Source: Flavobacterium chungbukense | GTDB lineage: Bacteria; Bacteroidota; Bacteroidia; Flavobacteriales; Flavobacteriaceae | Assembly (NCBI RefSeq): GCF_020805785.1 | Contig: NZ_JAJGZV010000002.1 | Coordinates: 806,001 to 870,000, forward strand | DNA length: 64,000 bases | Direction: 5' to 3' | Shown: piece by piece, positions 27,250 through 36,442 of the stretch | Layout of the letters: every line of letters begins with the position of its first letter | How positions within the stretch are numbered: the first letter of the stretch is position 1 | Notes under the pieces: model-generated | Databases searched by the model: none | Told to the model about the DNA's origin: nothing | The model's input: only the letters and a program-made list of their open reading frames with translations | Translations under genes and position numbers: made by a program

Positions 27250-29439
27250 TTATTTTGTAAATAATAGCTCTCTGTATTTAGTTAGCGTCCAACTTTCGTC
27301 ATCAACCAATAGTTCTAATTTATCACAATGATTACGGATATCTTCAAAATATGGTTTTACTTTATTGCAATACGCTTCTGCCATTTTTTGAGCGTCAGTC
27401 AATTGATTGGCTTTTTTTCTTTCATTTGTCATAGCCAATACCTTTGTATTAATTCCTTCGATATGACCTGAAATTTCCTTAATCAAAGTAATCTGCTCTT
27501 TAGCGATAGTCTCAAACTCTTTTCCGAAAATTTCTTTTAATCCTTTAACGTTTTCAATTAAAGTATTCTGATAACGAATGGCAGTCGGAATAACATGATT
27601 TCTGGCAATATCTCCCAAAACTCTTCCCTCAATCTGAATTTTCTTAGTGTATTCTTCCAATTCAATTTCGTAACGTGCTTCGGCTTCAACGTGGTTAAAA
27701 ATTCCTAATTCTTCAAACAAATCCAAAGCTTGTTTAGAAACTTTAGCTTTTATAGCTTCCGGAGTAGTTTTAAAATTGCTTAAACCTCTTTTTGCAGCTT
27801 CTTTTTCCCATGCATCGCTATAACCGTCACCTTCAAAAAGAATTTTCTTAGACTGTTTGATGTATTCTCTTAAAACATTAAAAATAGCATCGTCCTTTTT
27901 CATGTCTTTATTCTCAATCAGATTCTCGACTTCATTTTTAAAATCGATCAATTGTTTTGCAACGATTGCATTTAAAGTTGTCATTGCGTTTGAACAGTTT
28001 GAATTAGAACCAACAGCTCTAAATTCAAATTTATTTCCTGTAAAAGCAAATGGAGAAGTTCTGTTACGATCTGTGTTATCTAATAATACGTCTGGAATTT
28101 TACCTACAACATTCAATTTCAAATCTGTTTTTTCTTCAGGAGAAAGTTTTCCAGTTGTTACACTTTCTAATTCAAGTAAAACTTTTGACAATTGTGCTCC
28201 AATGAAAACAGAAATAATAGCTGGCGGTGCTTCATTTGCTCCTAACCTGTGGTCATTACTTGCTGTTGCAATTGAAGCTCTTAATAAAGTTTCATAATCA
28301 TTAACCGCTTTTATGGTATTAATAAAGAAAGTCAAAAATTGTAAATTGCTCATTGGCGTTTTACTTGGACTCAACAAGTTAACTCCAGTATCTGTAGCCA
28401 ATGACCAGTTATTGTGTTTTCCTGAACCGTTTACTCCTTTAAATGGTTTTTCATGAAATAACACTTTAAAATCGTGACGCTCTGCCACTCTCTGCATCAC
28501 ATCCATTAATAAAGAGTTGTGGTCTACTGCTAAATTAGTTTCCTCAAAAATTGGTGCCAACTCAAACTGATTTGGTGCCACTTCATTATGACGTGTTTTT
28601 ACCGGAATACCTAGCAACATACATTCCTGCTCTAAATCTCTCATATAAGTAAGAGCGCGAGTTGGTATAGATCCGAAATAATGGTCGTCTAATTGCTGTC
28701 CTTTTGCAGAAGTGTGTCCTAATAAAGTTCTTCCTGTCATCATTAAGTCTGGACGCGAATTTGCCAAAGCTTTATCAATCAAGAAATATTCTTGCTCCCA
28801 TCCTAAAGTAGCCGTTACCTTTTTTACGTTTTTATCAAAATATTTACAAACTTCTGTCGCCGCTTCGTCAATTGCAGATAATGCTCTTAATAAAGGAATC
28901 TTATTATCTAAAGCTTCACCTGTATAGGCAATAAAAACGGTCGGAATACATAAAGTAGTACCATATATAAATGCTGGAGAAGTTGGATCCCAAGCGGTAT
29001 AACCTCGAGCTTCAAACGTATTTCTGATTCCGCCATTAGGAAAACTAGATGCATCTGGCTCTTGTTGTACCAATTGCGCTCCGCCAAATTTTTCTACAGG
29101 ATCACTTCCATCATAAGAAGTATCAAAAAAAGCATCGTGTTTTTCTGCTGTTGTTCCTGTTAAAGGCTGAAACCAGTGTGTATAATGTGTAACTCCTTTT
29201 GCCAATGCCCATTCTTTCATTCCCATGGCAATGTAATCTGCCAGTTTCCTGTCAATTTTAGTTCCATGCTGAATAGCATCTCTTACTCCTTTTAAAGCAT
29301 CCGAAGTTAAATATTGCTTCATTGCTTTTTCATTAAACACATTTGAACCAAAAAGATTCGATTTTCTATCAATTTCTTCAAAGTGAACCGGCTTTCTGTT
29401 AGAAGCTTCTTGTAAAGCTTGGAAACGTAATGTTGACAT
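27250..29439 (-). CDS. glnN: Glutamine synthetase type III
   Basis: 729 aa, the length of GSIII. It has the GSIII signatures: LTGTTAEKHDAFFD, GWEQEYFLIDKAL for metal binding, KTRHNEVAPNQFELAPIFEE, VNGSGKHNNWSLAT, and NRTSPFAFTGNKFEFRAVGS. It makes glutamine from glutamate, ammonia and ATP as a double-ring dodecamer. It is transcribed divergently from a type II glutamine synthetase 431 bp away. Confidence 0.96.
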   Translation of the reverse strand: MSTLRFQALQEASNRKPVHFEEIDRKSNLFGSNVFNEKAMKQYLTSDALKGVRDAIQHGTKIDRKLADYIAMGMKEWALAKGVTHYTHWFQPLTGTTAEKHDAFFDTSYDGSDPVEKFGGAQLVQQEPDASSFPNGGIRNTFEARGYTAWDPTSPAFIYGTTLCIPTVFIAYTGEALDNKIPLLRALSAIDEAATEVCKYFDKNVKKVTATLGWEQEYFLIDKALANSRPDLMMTGRTLLGHTSAKGQQLDDHYFGSIPTRALTYMRDLEQECMLLGIPVKTRHNEVAPNQFELAPIFEETNLAVDHNSLLMDVMQRVAERHDFKVLFHEKPFKGVNGSGKHNNWSLATDTGVNLLSPSKTPMSNLQFLTFFINTIKAVNDYETLLRASIATASNDHRLGANEAPPAIISVFIGAQLSKVLLELESVTTGKLSPEEKTDLKLNVVGKIPDVLLDNTDRNRTSPFAFTGNKFEFRAVGSNSNCSNAMTTLNAIVAKQLIDFKNEVENLIENKDMKKDDAIFNVLREYIKQSKKILFEGDGYSDAWEKEAAKRGLSNFKTTPEAIKAKVSKQALDLFEELGIFNHVEAEARYEIELEEYTKKIQIEGRVLGDIARNHVIPTAIRYQNTLIENVKGLKEIFGKEFETIAKEQITLIKEISGHIEGINTKVLAMTNERKKANQLTDAQKMAEAYCNKVKPYFEDIRNHCDKLELLVDDESWTLTKYRELLFTK

Positions 29440-29870
29440 GGTTATCTATATTTTAAATTCGTAATAATTTTCATTAAAAAAATGAGGAACAAATATAAAC
29501 AATAAATAAGCCTGTTTTGAATATAAATTTTAGATTTTTGAACTACAATTTTTCAATAGAATATGCTTTTTTCGAAGAATAATGAATACAAAGCAAATAA
29601 ATATAACAAAACTGTGCGGTAATATTGATTAAATAAACATTTTTTCATAATTCCTTAACTCAGAAACTCAAAAAAGTGCCGTAATTATTACGAATTTATT
29701 TTTTTAACCTCACTAAAATTGCTTTTTTTAAAATATACCCCTGCCAAAATTGCGCTTATCCAAAAAATTATACTTAGATAAACAAAATAGCCCCCTAATT
29801 TTTAGGACTAAAAAAATAAATCTATATTTGACCCAACGAAAAAAAAACAAAAAAATTAATTTATATTATT
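29440..29870. promoter_or_regulatory. Shared regulatory region of two glutamine synthetase genes
   Basis: 431 bp, A+T rich. The plus-strand -7 box TATATTTG lies at 29823-29830. A palindromic stretch CCTAATTTTTAGG lies at 29794-29806, just upstream of it and well placed for an operator. No open frame of note. Confidence 0.5.
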
Positions 29871-30887
29871 ATGGCTAAAATTAAGTTAGAGTACATTTGG
29901 TTAGATGGATATGAACCAACTCAAAATCTTAGAAGTAAAACTAAAGTTGAAGAGCACGAAAACTTCAAAGGAACATTAGAAGAACTTGGAAACTGGTCAT
30001 TTGATGGTTCGTCAACTAAACAAGCTGAAGGTGGTTCTTCTGACTGTCTTTTAGTTCCTGTTGCAATTTATCCAGATCCAACTCGTATCAATGGATACTT
30101 AGTAATGTCTGAAGTTATGTATGCTGACGGAACTCCACACCCTTCTAACGGAAGAGCTACAATTGATGATGATAATGATGATTTTTGGTTTGGTTTCGAA
30201 CAAGAGTATTTCATCATGGATACTAAAACTCAACTTCCACTTGGTTTCCCAGTTGGAGGATATCCTGCTCCACAAGGAATGTACTACTGTTCAGTAGGTG
30301 GAAAAAACACACACGGAAGAAAATTAGTTGAAGAGCATGCTGATTTATGTATCGCTGCTGGAATCAACTTCGAAGGAATCAATCAAGAGGTTGCTTGTGG
30401 ACAATGGGAATTCCAATTATTCGCTAAAGGTGCTAAAAAAGCTGGAGACGAAATCTGGGTTGCTCGTTACCTATTAGACCGTTTGACTGAGAAATATGGT
30501 TACTATATCGAATATCACCCAAAACCTCTAGGAGATACAGACTGGAATGGTTCTGGAATGCACGCTAACTTCTCTAACGAAGTATTAAGAACGTGTGGAG
30601 ACCAAGCAACTTACGAAAGAATTTGCGAGGCTTTCCGTCCTGTTACTGCAGAGCACATCGCAGTTTACGGAGCTTACAATGACCAACGTTTAACTGGTAA
30701 ACACGAAACTGCTTCTATCCACGATTTCTCTTATGGAGTTTCAGACAGAGGATGTTCTATCAGAATTCCTTTGATGACTGTTCAAAAAGGATGGAAAGGA
30801 TGGTTGGAAGACAGAAGACCAGCTTCAAACGGAGACCCTTACAAAATTGCTGCTAGAATTATCAAAACTGTTAAATCAGCGCTATAA
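29871..30887 (+). CDS. Glutamine synthetase type II (eukaryote-like)
   Basis: 338 aa, the short GSII length. Motifs: IWLDGYEPTQNLRSKTKV, NWSFDGSSTKQAEG (beta-grasp, ATP region), FGFEQEYFIMD (metal site), WNGSGMHANFSNE, and DRGCSIRIPLMTV. Same reaction as its GSIII neighbour but an unrelated subfamily that forms a decamer. It has a promoter box 41 bp upstream and its own terminator. The strong codon bias suggests high expression. Confidence 0.96.
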   Translation: MAKIKLEYIWLDGYEPTQNLRSKTKVEEHENFKGTLEELGNWSFDGSSTKQAEGGSSDCLLVPVAIYPDPTRINGYLVMSEVMYADGTPHPSNGRATIDDDNDDFWFGFEQEYFIMDTKTQLPLGFPVGGYPAPQGMYYCSVGGKNTHGRKLVEEHADLCIAAGINFEGINQEVACGQWEFQLFAKGAKKAGDEIWVARYLLDRLTEKYGYYIEYHPKPLGDTDWNGSGMHANFSNEVLRTCGDQATYERICEAFRPVTAEHIAVYGAYNDQRLTGKHETASIHDFSYGVSDRGCSIRIPLMTVQKGWKGWLEDRRPASNGDPYKIAARIIKTVKSAL

Positions 30888-30910
30888 TTTTAAGCTTACA
30901 ATATATTCTA

Positions 30911-30944
30911 AAAATGCCAGCATTATTTGCTGGCATTTTTTTTT
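30911..30944 (+). terminator. Terminator of the type II glutamine synthetase gene
   Basis: Arms AATGCCAGCA and TGCTGGCATT with a long T-run. Confidence 0.9.
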
Positions 30945-30965
30945 ACCCAATTAAGTCTCATATTG

Positions 30966-31093
30966 AACAGGACTGAAGTCCAGCCCTACAATATAAATCA
31001 AACTTAAGGTTCTTTACAATTTAGAACGAAAGTCAAAGGCTCTTCACAGTTTCGAAGAAACGAAATATATTGTAGAGCTGGACTGGAGGCCAG
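30966..31093. repeat. Dispersed inverted repeat with GGACTGAAGTCCAG ends (family D)
   Basis: Begins AGGACTGAAGTCCAGCCCTA and CAATATA and ends ATATTGTAGAGCTGGACTGG. A near-perfect relative is at 50736-50838. This copy has diverged in its centre. Together with the terminator it fills most of the 355 bp before the TerC gene. Confidence 0.8.
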
Positions 31094-31212
31094 ATTAAAT
31101 AAAAATATATCAAATAAAAAACATATAACTCTGTAATAATTAACATTTTACAAATAACAAATATTCCTTAATTTTAAAGGTAAATTTAATTTTTAAGTTA
31201 AACTTCAAAACT

Positions 31213-31220
31213 TATCTTTG
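31213..31220 (+). promoter_or_regulatory. Promoter -7 box of the TerC gene
   Basis: TATCTTTG fits TAnnTTTG, 22 bp before the start codon. Confidence 0.6.
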
Positions 31221-31242
31221 TATATCATTTAAAAAATTCATT

Positions 31243-32217
31243 ATGATAGTCTGGACTCTCTTTTTACTTGCTGTAGTTTTTATTCTTGCTTTAGATCTTG
31301 GTGTCTTCAACAAAACACCTCATATTATTAGCACCAAAGAAGCCAGCAAATGGACTTTAATCTGGGTAACTTTATCGTTTCTTTTTTCTGGTGTAATTTA
31401 TTGGTTATACACCACAGATTATATAGAAAATCCTGACGGTTTAAAACCTGCAGTAGCTTCAATGAAGTTTATTACAGGCTACTTGATTGAACTTTCTTTA
31501 AGCGTAGATAATATTTTTGTAATTGCCATCATTTTTGCTTCATTCAAAATCCCGCAAAAATACCAGCATCGTGTTTTGTTCTGGGGAATTCTGGGAGCGA
31601 TTGTTTTCCGTGGTTTAATGATTTTCTTTGGAGTAATGTTAATAAACAAATTTGCATGGACCACTTATATATTTGGATTGTTCCTGCTTTTCACTGCAGC
31701 AAAAATGTTGTTCTCTGGCGAAGACGAAGATTTCCACCCGAAAGATTCTTTTGTATACAAAACTTTAGGAAAAGTTATTCCGATTACCTCAGAAATGGAC
31801 GGAGAGAAATTTTTTATTTCAACAAGCACAGCAAAAAAAGCGGCAACTCCATTATTTGTAGCTTTAATTGTTATTGAAGTTATGGATGTTTTATTTGCAG
31901 TAGACAGCGTTCCGGCAATTCTTGCTATCACCAAAGATCCGTTTTTGGTATTCAGTTCTAATATTTTTGCGATTCTAGGATTACGTTCTATGTATTTCTT
32001 CCTAGCAAATATGTTGGCAAAATTCAGTTATTTAGAATACAGCTTGGTTGCTATTTTAGCTTTCGTTGGATTAAAAATGTTATTACACGATTGGATTCAC
32101 GTACCAGAATGGGCTTCTTTAGGTTTTATTGCTTTATCTCTATTAGTTGGAATTTTGGTTTCACTGAAATTTGGAGAAGAAAAAGTTTTGACAGATTCTG
32201 ATTCTGATAAAGAATAA
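31243..32217 (+). CDS. TerC/Alx family integral membrane protein
   Basis: 324 aa with about nine membrane helices. Family motifs: the acidic pair region in LALDLGVFNK, GYLIELSLSVDNIFVIAIIF, and VIEVMDVLFAVDSVPAILAI. Members export metal ions such as manganese or calcium, or act in tellurite resistance; no ter cluster surrounds it, so a metal-efflux (Alx/MeeY-like) role is more likely. Confidence 0.9.
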   Translation: MIVWTLFLLAVVFILALDLGVFNKTPHIISTKEASKWTLIWVTLSFLFSGVIYWLYTTDYIENPDGLKPAVASMKFITGYLIELSLSVDNIFVIAIIFASFKIPQKYQHRVLFWGILGAIVFRGLMIFFGVMLINKFAWTTYIFGLFLLFTAAKMLFSGEDEDFHPKDSFVYKTLGKVIPITSEMDGEKFFISTSTAKKAATPLFVALIVIEVMDVLFAVDSVPAILAITKDPFLVFSSNIFAILGLRSMYFFLANMLAKFSYLEYSLVAILAFVGLKMLLHDWIHVPEWASLGFIALSLLVGILVSLKFGEEKVLTDSDSDKE

Positions 32218-32230
32218 GTTTCTCAAAAAA

Positions 32231-32280
32231 ATAAACATAAAAAAAAGGAAATCTTTCGATTTCCTTTTTTTTATGTTTAT
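32231..32280. terminator. Perfect bidirectional terminator hairpin
   Basis: A 23-bp perfect stem (32231-32253 with 32258-32280, loop TTTC) containing GGAAATC/GATTTCC and A/T runs on both sides. It separates convergent genes. Confidence 0.92.
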
Positions 32281-32289
32281 TTTATAAAA

Positions 32290-32805
32290 TTATTTAACCT
32301 TCAATTCTTTCACTTTACTATCATCAATACCATACTTAGCAATTACAGCATTATAATCTGAATAATCTGCTTTATTAACAGACTTAGCAGCACCAGTAAC
32401 ATATCCAGGAATAATTACAATTCTAAATGTTTGATTCAACTTATATTGATTATCAACTGTTGCTAAATCATTCCCATCCATATAAATACTAACATCGTTA
32501 ACCGTAAAATTGAAATTATAACCAAAATTCAACGTTCCATTAGCAAAATAGTATAACTCTGGCGCCATTTTCCACACAGGGGCTCCACCATCAGTCCCGT
32601 CTTGACGATAAACTAATATCATATCACCAGGAAAAATTGAAGGGTTCAAATCAATAATTGGATTATAATCATTTTGAGGCGTAAATGACACGCCTCTAAC
32701 TTGAAAAACTTCAGGAATTGTATCATTATCGACATCATCATCGTTTGAGCAGCTCGAAAACGCCATTAGACCAGCAACAGCGAATAGTGTAAGTATCTTT
32801 TTCAT
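32290..32805 (-). CDS. Lipoprotein of unknown function
   Basis: 171 aa, lipobox FSSCSNDDD with the Asp-rich stretch often seen after the lipidated Cys in surface lipoproteins of this phylum. The body is beta-rich (NFGYNFNFTVNDVSIYMDGN) and the tail basic. Similar small lipoproteins are common in Flavobacterium; no function is known. Confidence 0.7.
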   Translation of the reverse strand: MKKILTLFAVAGLMAFSSCSNDDDVDNDTIPEVFQVRGVSFTPQNDYNPIIDLNPSIFPGDMILVYRQDGTDGGAPVWKMAPELYYFANGTLNFGYNFNFTVNDVSIYMDGNDLATVDNQYKLNQTFRIVIIPGYVTGAAKSVNKADYSDYNAVIAKYGIDDSKVKELKVK

Positions 32806-32895
32806 AAACTTGTTTTTTTAAGGATTATACTATAAAGATATTCCAAAAATCAAACCAAAAAAAGTGATTCGGTTTATTTTATGTAAAAAAACAAT

Positions 32896-33765
32896 TTATT
32901 TTTTCGCAGTCACCTGATTTTTAAGGAGTATTTTATTAAAAAATAAAACATGGTATGGAAGAGAATTTTCCCAATAATCCCAAGTATGCGCTCCTGGACG
33001 TTCGGTATAATCGTGATCTACTTTATTATAAACTAATCTTCTGTGCAATTCACGATTAGGTTCAATCAAAAAATCATCAACACCACAATCTATTATCAGA
33101 GGAAGCTTATTGGTTTTTAATTTATCCGCCATTCTTAAAACAGAATTTTGCTCGTATAAATCTGTATTTCCACTTTTATCTCCAAAAACAGGTTGCATTA
33201 ATTTTACAATTTGAGCCGAAGAATCTCTATTGAGCATTGTACTCATATCTACTGCGCCACTCATACTTCCTGCCGCACAAAACAATTCTGGATGTCTAGC
33301 CGATAAATACAATGCACCGTGACCGCCCATTGAAAGCCCAGTGATTACTCTTCCGCTTCTATTGGCAATCGTTTTATACGTTTTATCTACTTTCTGAATT
33401 ACTTCTTGAGTAATAAAAGTCTCAAACTGACTTTCTTTATTTACAGGACTATCAATATAAAAACTAAAAGTCTCGCCTTCTGGCATCACAATAATCATAT
33501 TATATTGGTCTGCAAGATTATGAACTAATTTTTTATTTGGAGTATTTTTAAGCCAATCGCTAAAATGTCCGTAAGCTCCGTGCAATAAATACATTACCGG
33601 AAAAGTGGCTTTGCTTTTAGCATAAGAATTTGGCAAAACTACCGCAGCTTTGTAGGTTTTACCCATTGCGGCGCTGGCAACTTGTAAAGTGTCTACTTTT
33701 GCGGCATATGTCATGGTGGTAAGACAAAGCAAAAAGGCAGACAGCAGCATTTTAAATTTTTTCAT
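32896..33765 (-). CDS. Secreted alpha/beta-hydrolase (esterase D / feruloyl esterase-like)
   Basis: 289 aa with a signal peptide (ending TTMTYAAK). Nucleophile elbow GLSMGGHGALYLS, acid in DCGVDDFLIEPNRELH, and His in RPGAHTWDYWENSLPY give a complete catalytic triad. It resembles the esterase/antigen 85/S-formylglutathione hydrolase group; the secreted location favours an acyl or feruloyl ester on a glycan as substrate. Confidence 0.88.
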   Translation of the reverse strand: MKKFKMLLSAFLLCLTTMTYAAKVDTLQVASAAMGKTYKAAVVLPNSYAKSKATFPVMYLLHGAYGHFSDWLKNTPNKKLVHNLADQYNMIIVMPEGETFSFYIDSPVNKESQFETFITQEVIQKVDKTYKTIANRSGRVITGLSMGGHGALYLSARHPELFCAAGSMSGAVDMSTMLNRDSSAQIVKLMQPVFGDKSGNTDLYEQNSVLRMADKLKTNKLPLIIDCGVDDFLIEPNRELHRRLVYNKVDHDYTERPGAHTWDYWENSLPYHVLFFNKILLKNQVTAKK

Positions 33766-33845
33766 TTTATGTTTTTTTTCTGATTAGGGAATGTAAATAT
33801 AACTTTTTTCAGAATAGAACATATGAAAAATCCGACCTGCTTTTT

Positions 33846-34018
33846 ATGCCACGAATTGCACTAATTTCCACTAATTAATTTAAACAATCGTCATAGTAAA
33901 ATAATAACATTCTCCTAATAAAAAAATCCGATCAGCTTTTGACTGATCGGATTTGTAAAATTTTCTTTTTAGTGAATTACACAAATCAATTAGTGGAAAT
34001 TAGTGTAATTCGTGGCAA
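33846..34018. repeat. CACGAATT-type inverted repeat (family C)
   Basis: Left arm GCCACGAATTGCACTAATTT and right arm AAATTAGTGTAATTCGTGGC enclose a terminator-like hairpin (CCGATCAG/CTGATCGG at 33928-33951). Convergent or co-directional ends of the esterase and araC genes lie on either side. Confidence 0.8.
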
Positions 34019-34026
34019 CACAAAAA

Positions 34027-34899
34027 TTAACTGATTATAATCTTGTGTTCGTGTCGATATTGCGAAGCACTTTTTCCTGTGTATTGTTTAAACGATTTAC
34101 TGAAATGGCTAAAATTATTAAAACCACTTTCGTAACAAACTTCGTTAATACTCATTGGTTGTTCTGCCAAAAGCTTAGAAGCGTGTACCAATCGATATTC
34201 GTTTACAAATTCTGTAAATGTTTTATTGGAAATCTTTTTGAAATAACGACAAAACGAAGGTGTTGTCATACTTACCAGACTAGAAACCTCATCTATCGAA
34301 ATAGATTCCTGAAAATGATCTTTCACATAATTAAAAACTACATTAATACGATCGTTATCTTGGGTTTGTAATTCTAACGAAAATCCGTCTGCGTTTAAAA
34401 TGGTGTAATCCTCTGCCGATTCTAATTCGTCCAAAACACTTAAAAGTGTCATAAGACGTTGAAATGGAGGTTCATCTTCCATCATTTCAATTTTTTTTCC
34501 AATACGTTTTTTTGTCTCGCCGCCAAAAGCAATTCCCCCTTTGGCCTGATTCAAAATATTTTGAACTCTTCTCATTTCTGGAGCAACAAAAAAATCGCTT
34601 CCTAAAAATTCAGGTTTTATATGAATAACAGTTTCTGTTGTATTTCCTGTTTGTTCATTTGTAAATCCGCAATGCGGTAAATTAGCTCCTATTAAAAGTA
34701 AACTACCATTGGTATAATAAGAAACATGGCTTCCTATTTGTCTCTTTCCCGCCCCACCATTTATATAAACCAACTCAATCTCTGGATGATAATGCCATAA
34801 ATGAGCTTTGCTATTGGTCTTTTCGGCGTGTTTAGCGTAAGTAAAAGAACTTCCGTATGAGTTAGTTATCACTTCAAGAGCTGGGGCAATAGTCTTCAT
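34027..34899 (-). CDS. AraC-family transcriptional regulator
   Basis: 290 aa from ATG 34899. The N-terminal half is a cupin-like sensor (HLWHYHPEIELVYINGG). The C-terminal half has two helix-turn-helix motifs: SIDEVSSLVSMTTPSFCRYF and SINEVCYESGFNNFSHFSKS, followed by GKSASQYRH. It is transcribed away from a four-gene array of small exported proteins. Its upstream DNA contains the same 39-bp element found before three of those genes, so it probably controls them and itself. Confidence 0.9.
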   Translation of the reverse strand: MKTIAPALEVITNSYGSSFTYAKHAEKTNSKAHLWHYHPEIELVYINGGAGKRQIGSHVSYYTNGSLLLIGANLPHCGFTNEQTGNTTETVIHIKPEFLGSDFFVAPEMRRVQNILNQAKGGIAFGGETKKRIGKKIEMMEDEPPFQRLMTLLSVLDELESAEDYTILNADGFSLELQTQDNDRINVVFNYVKDHFQESISIDEVSSLVSMTTPSFCRYFKKISNKTFTEFVNEYRLVHASKLLAEQPMSINEVCYESGFNNFSHFSKSFKQYTGKSASQYRHEHKIIIS

Positions 34900-34956
34900 G
34901 ATAATTTCTTTAAAAAATAATACCAAATTTAACAAAAACACCTAAAATAATTTAAA

Positions 34957-34995
34957 TTTTAACCTATAACGGTTTCGTAAATGAGGATTTTGCAT
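34957..34995 (+). promoter_or_regulatory. Shared upstream element, copy 1 (before araC)
   Basis: Core TATAACGGTTTCGTAAATGA (34965-34984). Similarity to the three other copies also extends about 45 bp to the left. Unlike them, no TTG/TAnnTTWG promoter follows here; the nearest gene is araC on the other strand. Confidence 0.8.
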
Positions 34996-35219
34996 TAAAA
35001 TCGACCATTTTATACTAATGATTTTACATCAAAATCGGCTTTTTTTTTGGGTCTCGTTTTTTTCTTCGTATTTTTTTTGATAAATCATATTTTAAGACAT
35101 GATTTTATACTAATATGGTATTTTTTGTAAGAAAGAAGGAAATTTTAGGAAGAATCAAAATTTCAATAAACTTTGAAAAATAACAACCAAATTAACAGAA
35201 ACATAACATTAAACGCAAA

Positions 35220-35260
35220 TTTTAACCTATAACGGTTTCGTAAATGAGAATATAGCATAT
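35220..35260 (+). promoter_or_regulatory. Shared upstream element, copy 2
   Basis: Same core as at 34957, identical over the 20-bp box. It ends 30 bp before a TTG (-33) box at 35277. Confidence 0.85.
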
Positions 35261-35276
35261 AAATTGGAAAATATAG

Positions 35277-35310
35277 TTGTTAAAATAACACACATGTTGC
35301 TATAACTTTG
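35277..35310 (+). promoter_or_regulatory. Promoter of the first small exported protein gene
   Basis: TTG at 35277-35279, 23-bp spacer, TAACTTTG at 35303-35310. The same spacing is found in the next two paralogues. Confidence 0.75.
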
Positions 35311-35350
35311 CCTCAGAGAAAAGAACTAAAAAAAATTAATACTACAGAAT

Positions 35351-35716
35351 ATGAAAAAGATTATGAAATTAAGTTTAGTATGTGCAGTACTTCTAACAGG
35401 AATGAGTACTTATGCAATTGATGGAAATGAAGCATTAAATCTTCATGTATTAAAAGGAAATGGCAAGGTTATTGCATTTGGAATTAATCAACTTCAGAAA
35501 GCTACTATTAGTATTTATGATAATAATGGTACTTTATTATATACTGAAAATGCTTCTGGTAAAGAAGGAATTTTAAGAACTTTCAGTTTAGAAGAGTTTC
35601 CACAAGGAAAATATATCTTAGAAGTTGCTGATAGTTATAAAAAAGTAAAATACGATATCACAGTAGATTCTAAAAACTCAGTTTTGTCTTCAAAAGGAGT
35701 TTCTTCAGTTTACTAA
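35351..35716 (+). CDS. Small exported beta-sandwich protein, paralogue 1
   Basis: 121 aa with a signal peptide (ending MSTYAIDG). The mature 97 residues look like a lone T9SS-type C-terminal or DUF3244 beta-sandwich: KATISIYDNNGTLLYTENAS, then FSLEEFPQGKYILEVADS and KVKYDITV. There is no cargo domain. It is the shortest of the four and lacks the YKSGFAKN tail of paralogues 2 and 3. Likely function is surface or periplasmic; unknown. Confidence 0.8.
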   Translation: MKKIMKLSLVCAVLLTGMSTYAIDGNEALNLHVLKGNGKVIAFGINQLQKATISIYDNNGTLLYTENASGKEGILRTFSLEEFPQGKYILEVADSYKKVKYDITVDSKNSVLSSKGVSSVY

Positions 35717-35757
35717 GAAAATATTAAAGTTAAGTGTTACTTCACGACACTTAAAAA

Positions 35758-35864
35758 TTTTATACTCTAATACAGTATAAAAAGTGAGGTTAGATAGTTA
35801 GTAAGTTAAAAACTTTCAAAAGTTTTAAAAACAGCTCTTTGTGGTTACTGAGCTGTTTTTTTTT
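35758..35864 (+). terminator. Conserved 3' UTR with two hairpins
   Basis: First hairpin TTTTATACT/AGTATAAAA (35758-35782), then a conserved GTGAGGTTAGATAGTTAGTA, then terminator AAAACAGCTC/GAGCTGTTTT (35827-35859) with a T-run. The whole layout recurs after paralogues 2 and 3. Confidence 0.8.
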
Positions 35865-35880
35865 GCTTTATACTTTTTTT

Positions 35881-36198
35881 TAAGGTTCTAAGATTCTAAG
35901 GTTCTAAGATTCTAAGGTTCTGAGATGCTGAGGTTCTAAGGTTTTTAGTTTATTGTTTTTACTTTACTCTTATATATAAAGATGTATTGTTGACAAACAG
36001 AATTGTAGACACAATTGCATTGTTGCTCCACAATTATATTCACAAAAGAAAAATCTCAGAACCTCAGCATCTCAGAATCTTAGAACCTTTTACCAATTCT
36101 TACATTTATTAAACAAACCTTTAAATCATTGCTGCTCTACAATTATATTCACAAAAGAAAAATCTCAGAACCTCAGCATCTCAGAATCTTAGAACCTT
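35881..36198. repeat. CTAAG-type arms and a 109-bp tandem duplication
   Basis: 35881-35942 is a run of GGTTCTAAGATTCTAA units. Inverted arms lie at 36052-36089 and 36161-36198. These two arms belong to a direct repeat of period 109 bp (36018-36126 and 36127-36235). This accounts for most of the 726-bp gap between paralogues 1 and 2. Confidence 0.8.
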
Positions 36199-36312
36199 TT
36201 ACTTATTCTTACATTTATTAAAGAAATCTTTAAATCATTGTAAAGTTAAAATCAACAAAAACATTGAAAAATAACAACCAAATCAGTCAAAACGATAAAA
36301 ATAAACTCAAAT

Positions 36313-36353
36313 TTTAACATATAACGGTTTCGTAAATGAAAATACAGCATATA
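36313..36353 (+). promoter_or_regulatory. Shared upstream element, copy 3
   Basis: Core TATAACGGTTTCGTAAATGA (36320-36339), followed by AAATACAGCATATAAATAGG, which also matches copy 2 closely. Confidence 0.85.
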
Positions 36354-36368
36354 AATAGGAAAATATAG

Positions 36369-36402
36369 TTGCGTTTTTATACTTACATCTGAAGTAATTT
36401 AG
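36369..36402 (+). promoter_or_regulatory. Promoter of paralogue 2
   Basis: TTG at 36369-36371, exactly 23 bp, TAATTTAG at 36395-36402; the downstream GCATCAGAGAATTAGAACTA is shared with paralogue 3. Confidence 0.7.
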
Positions 36403-36442
36403 CATCAGAGAATTAGAACTATTAATTTAAAAATTAAGTCCC

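Noticed and set aside
34900..34941. 14-residue extension of the AraC regulator
   Set aside because: It lies in the A+T-rich upstream region shared with the other box copies; the Met at 34899 fits the cupin start better.
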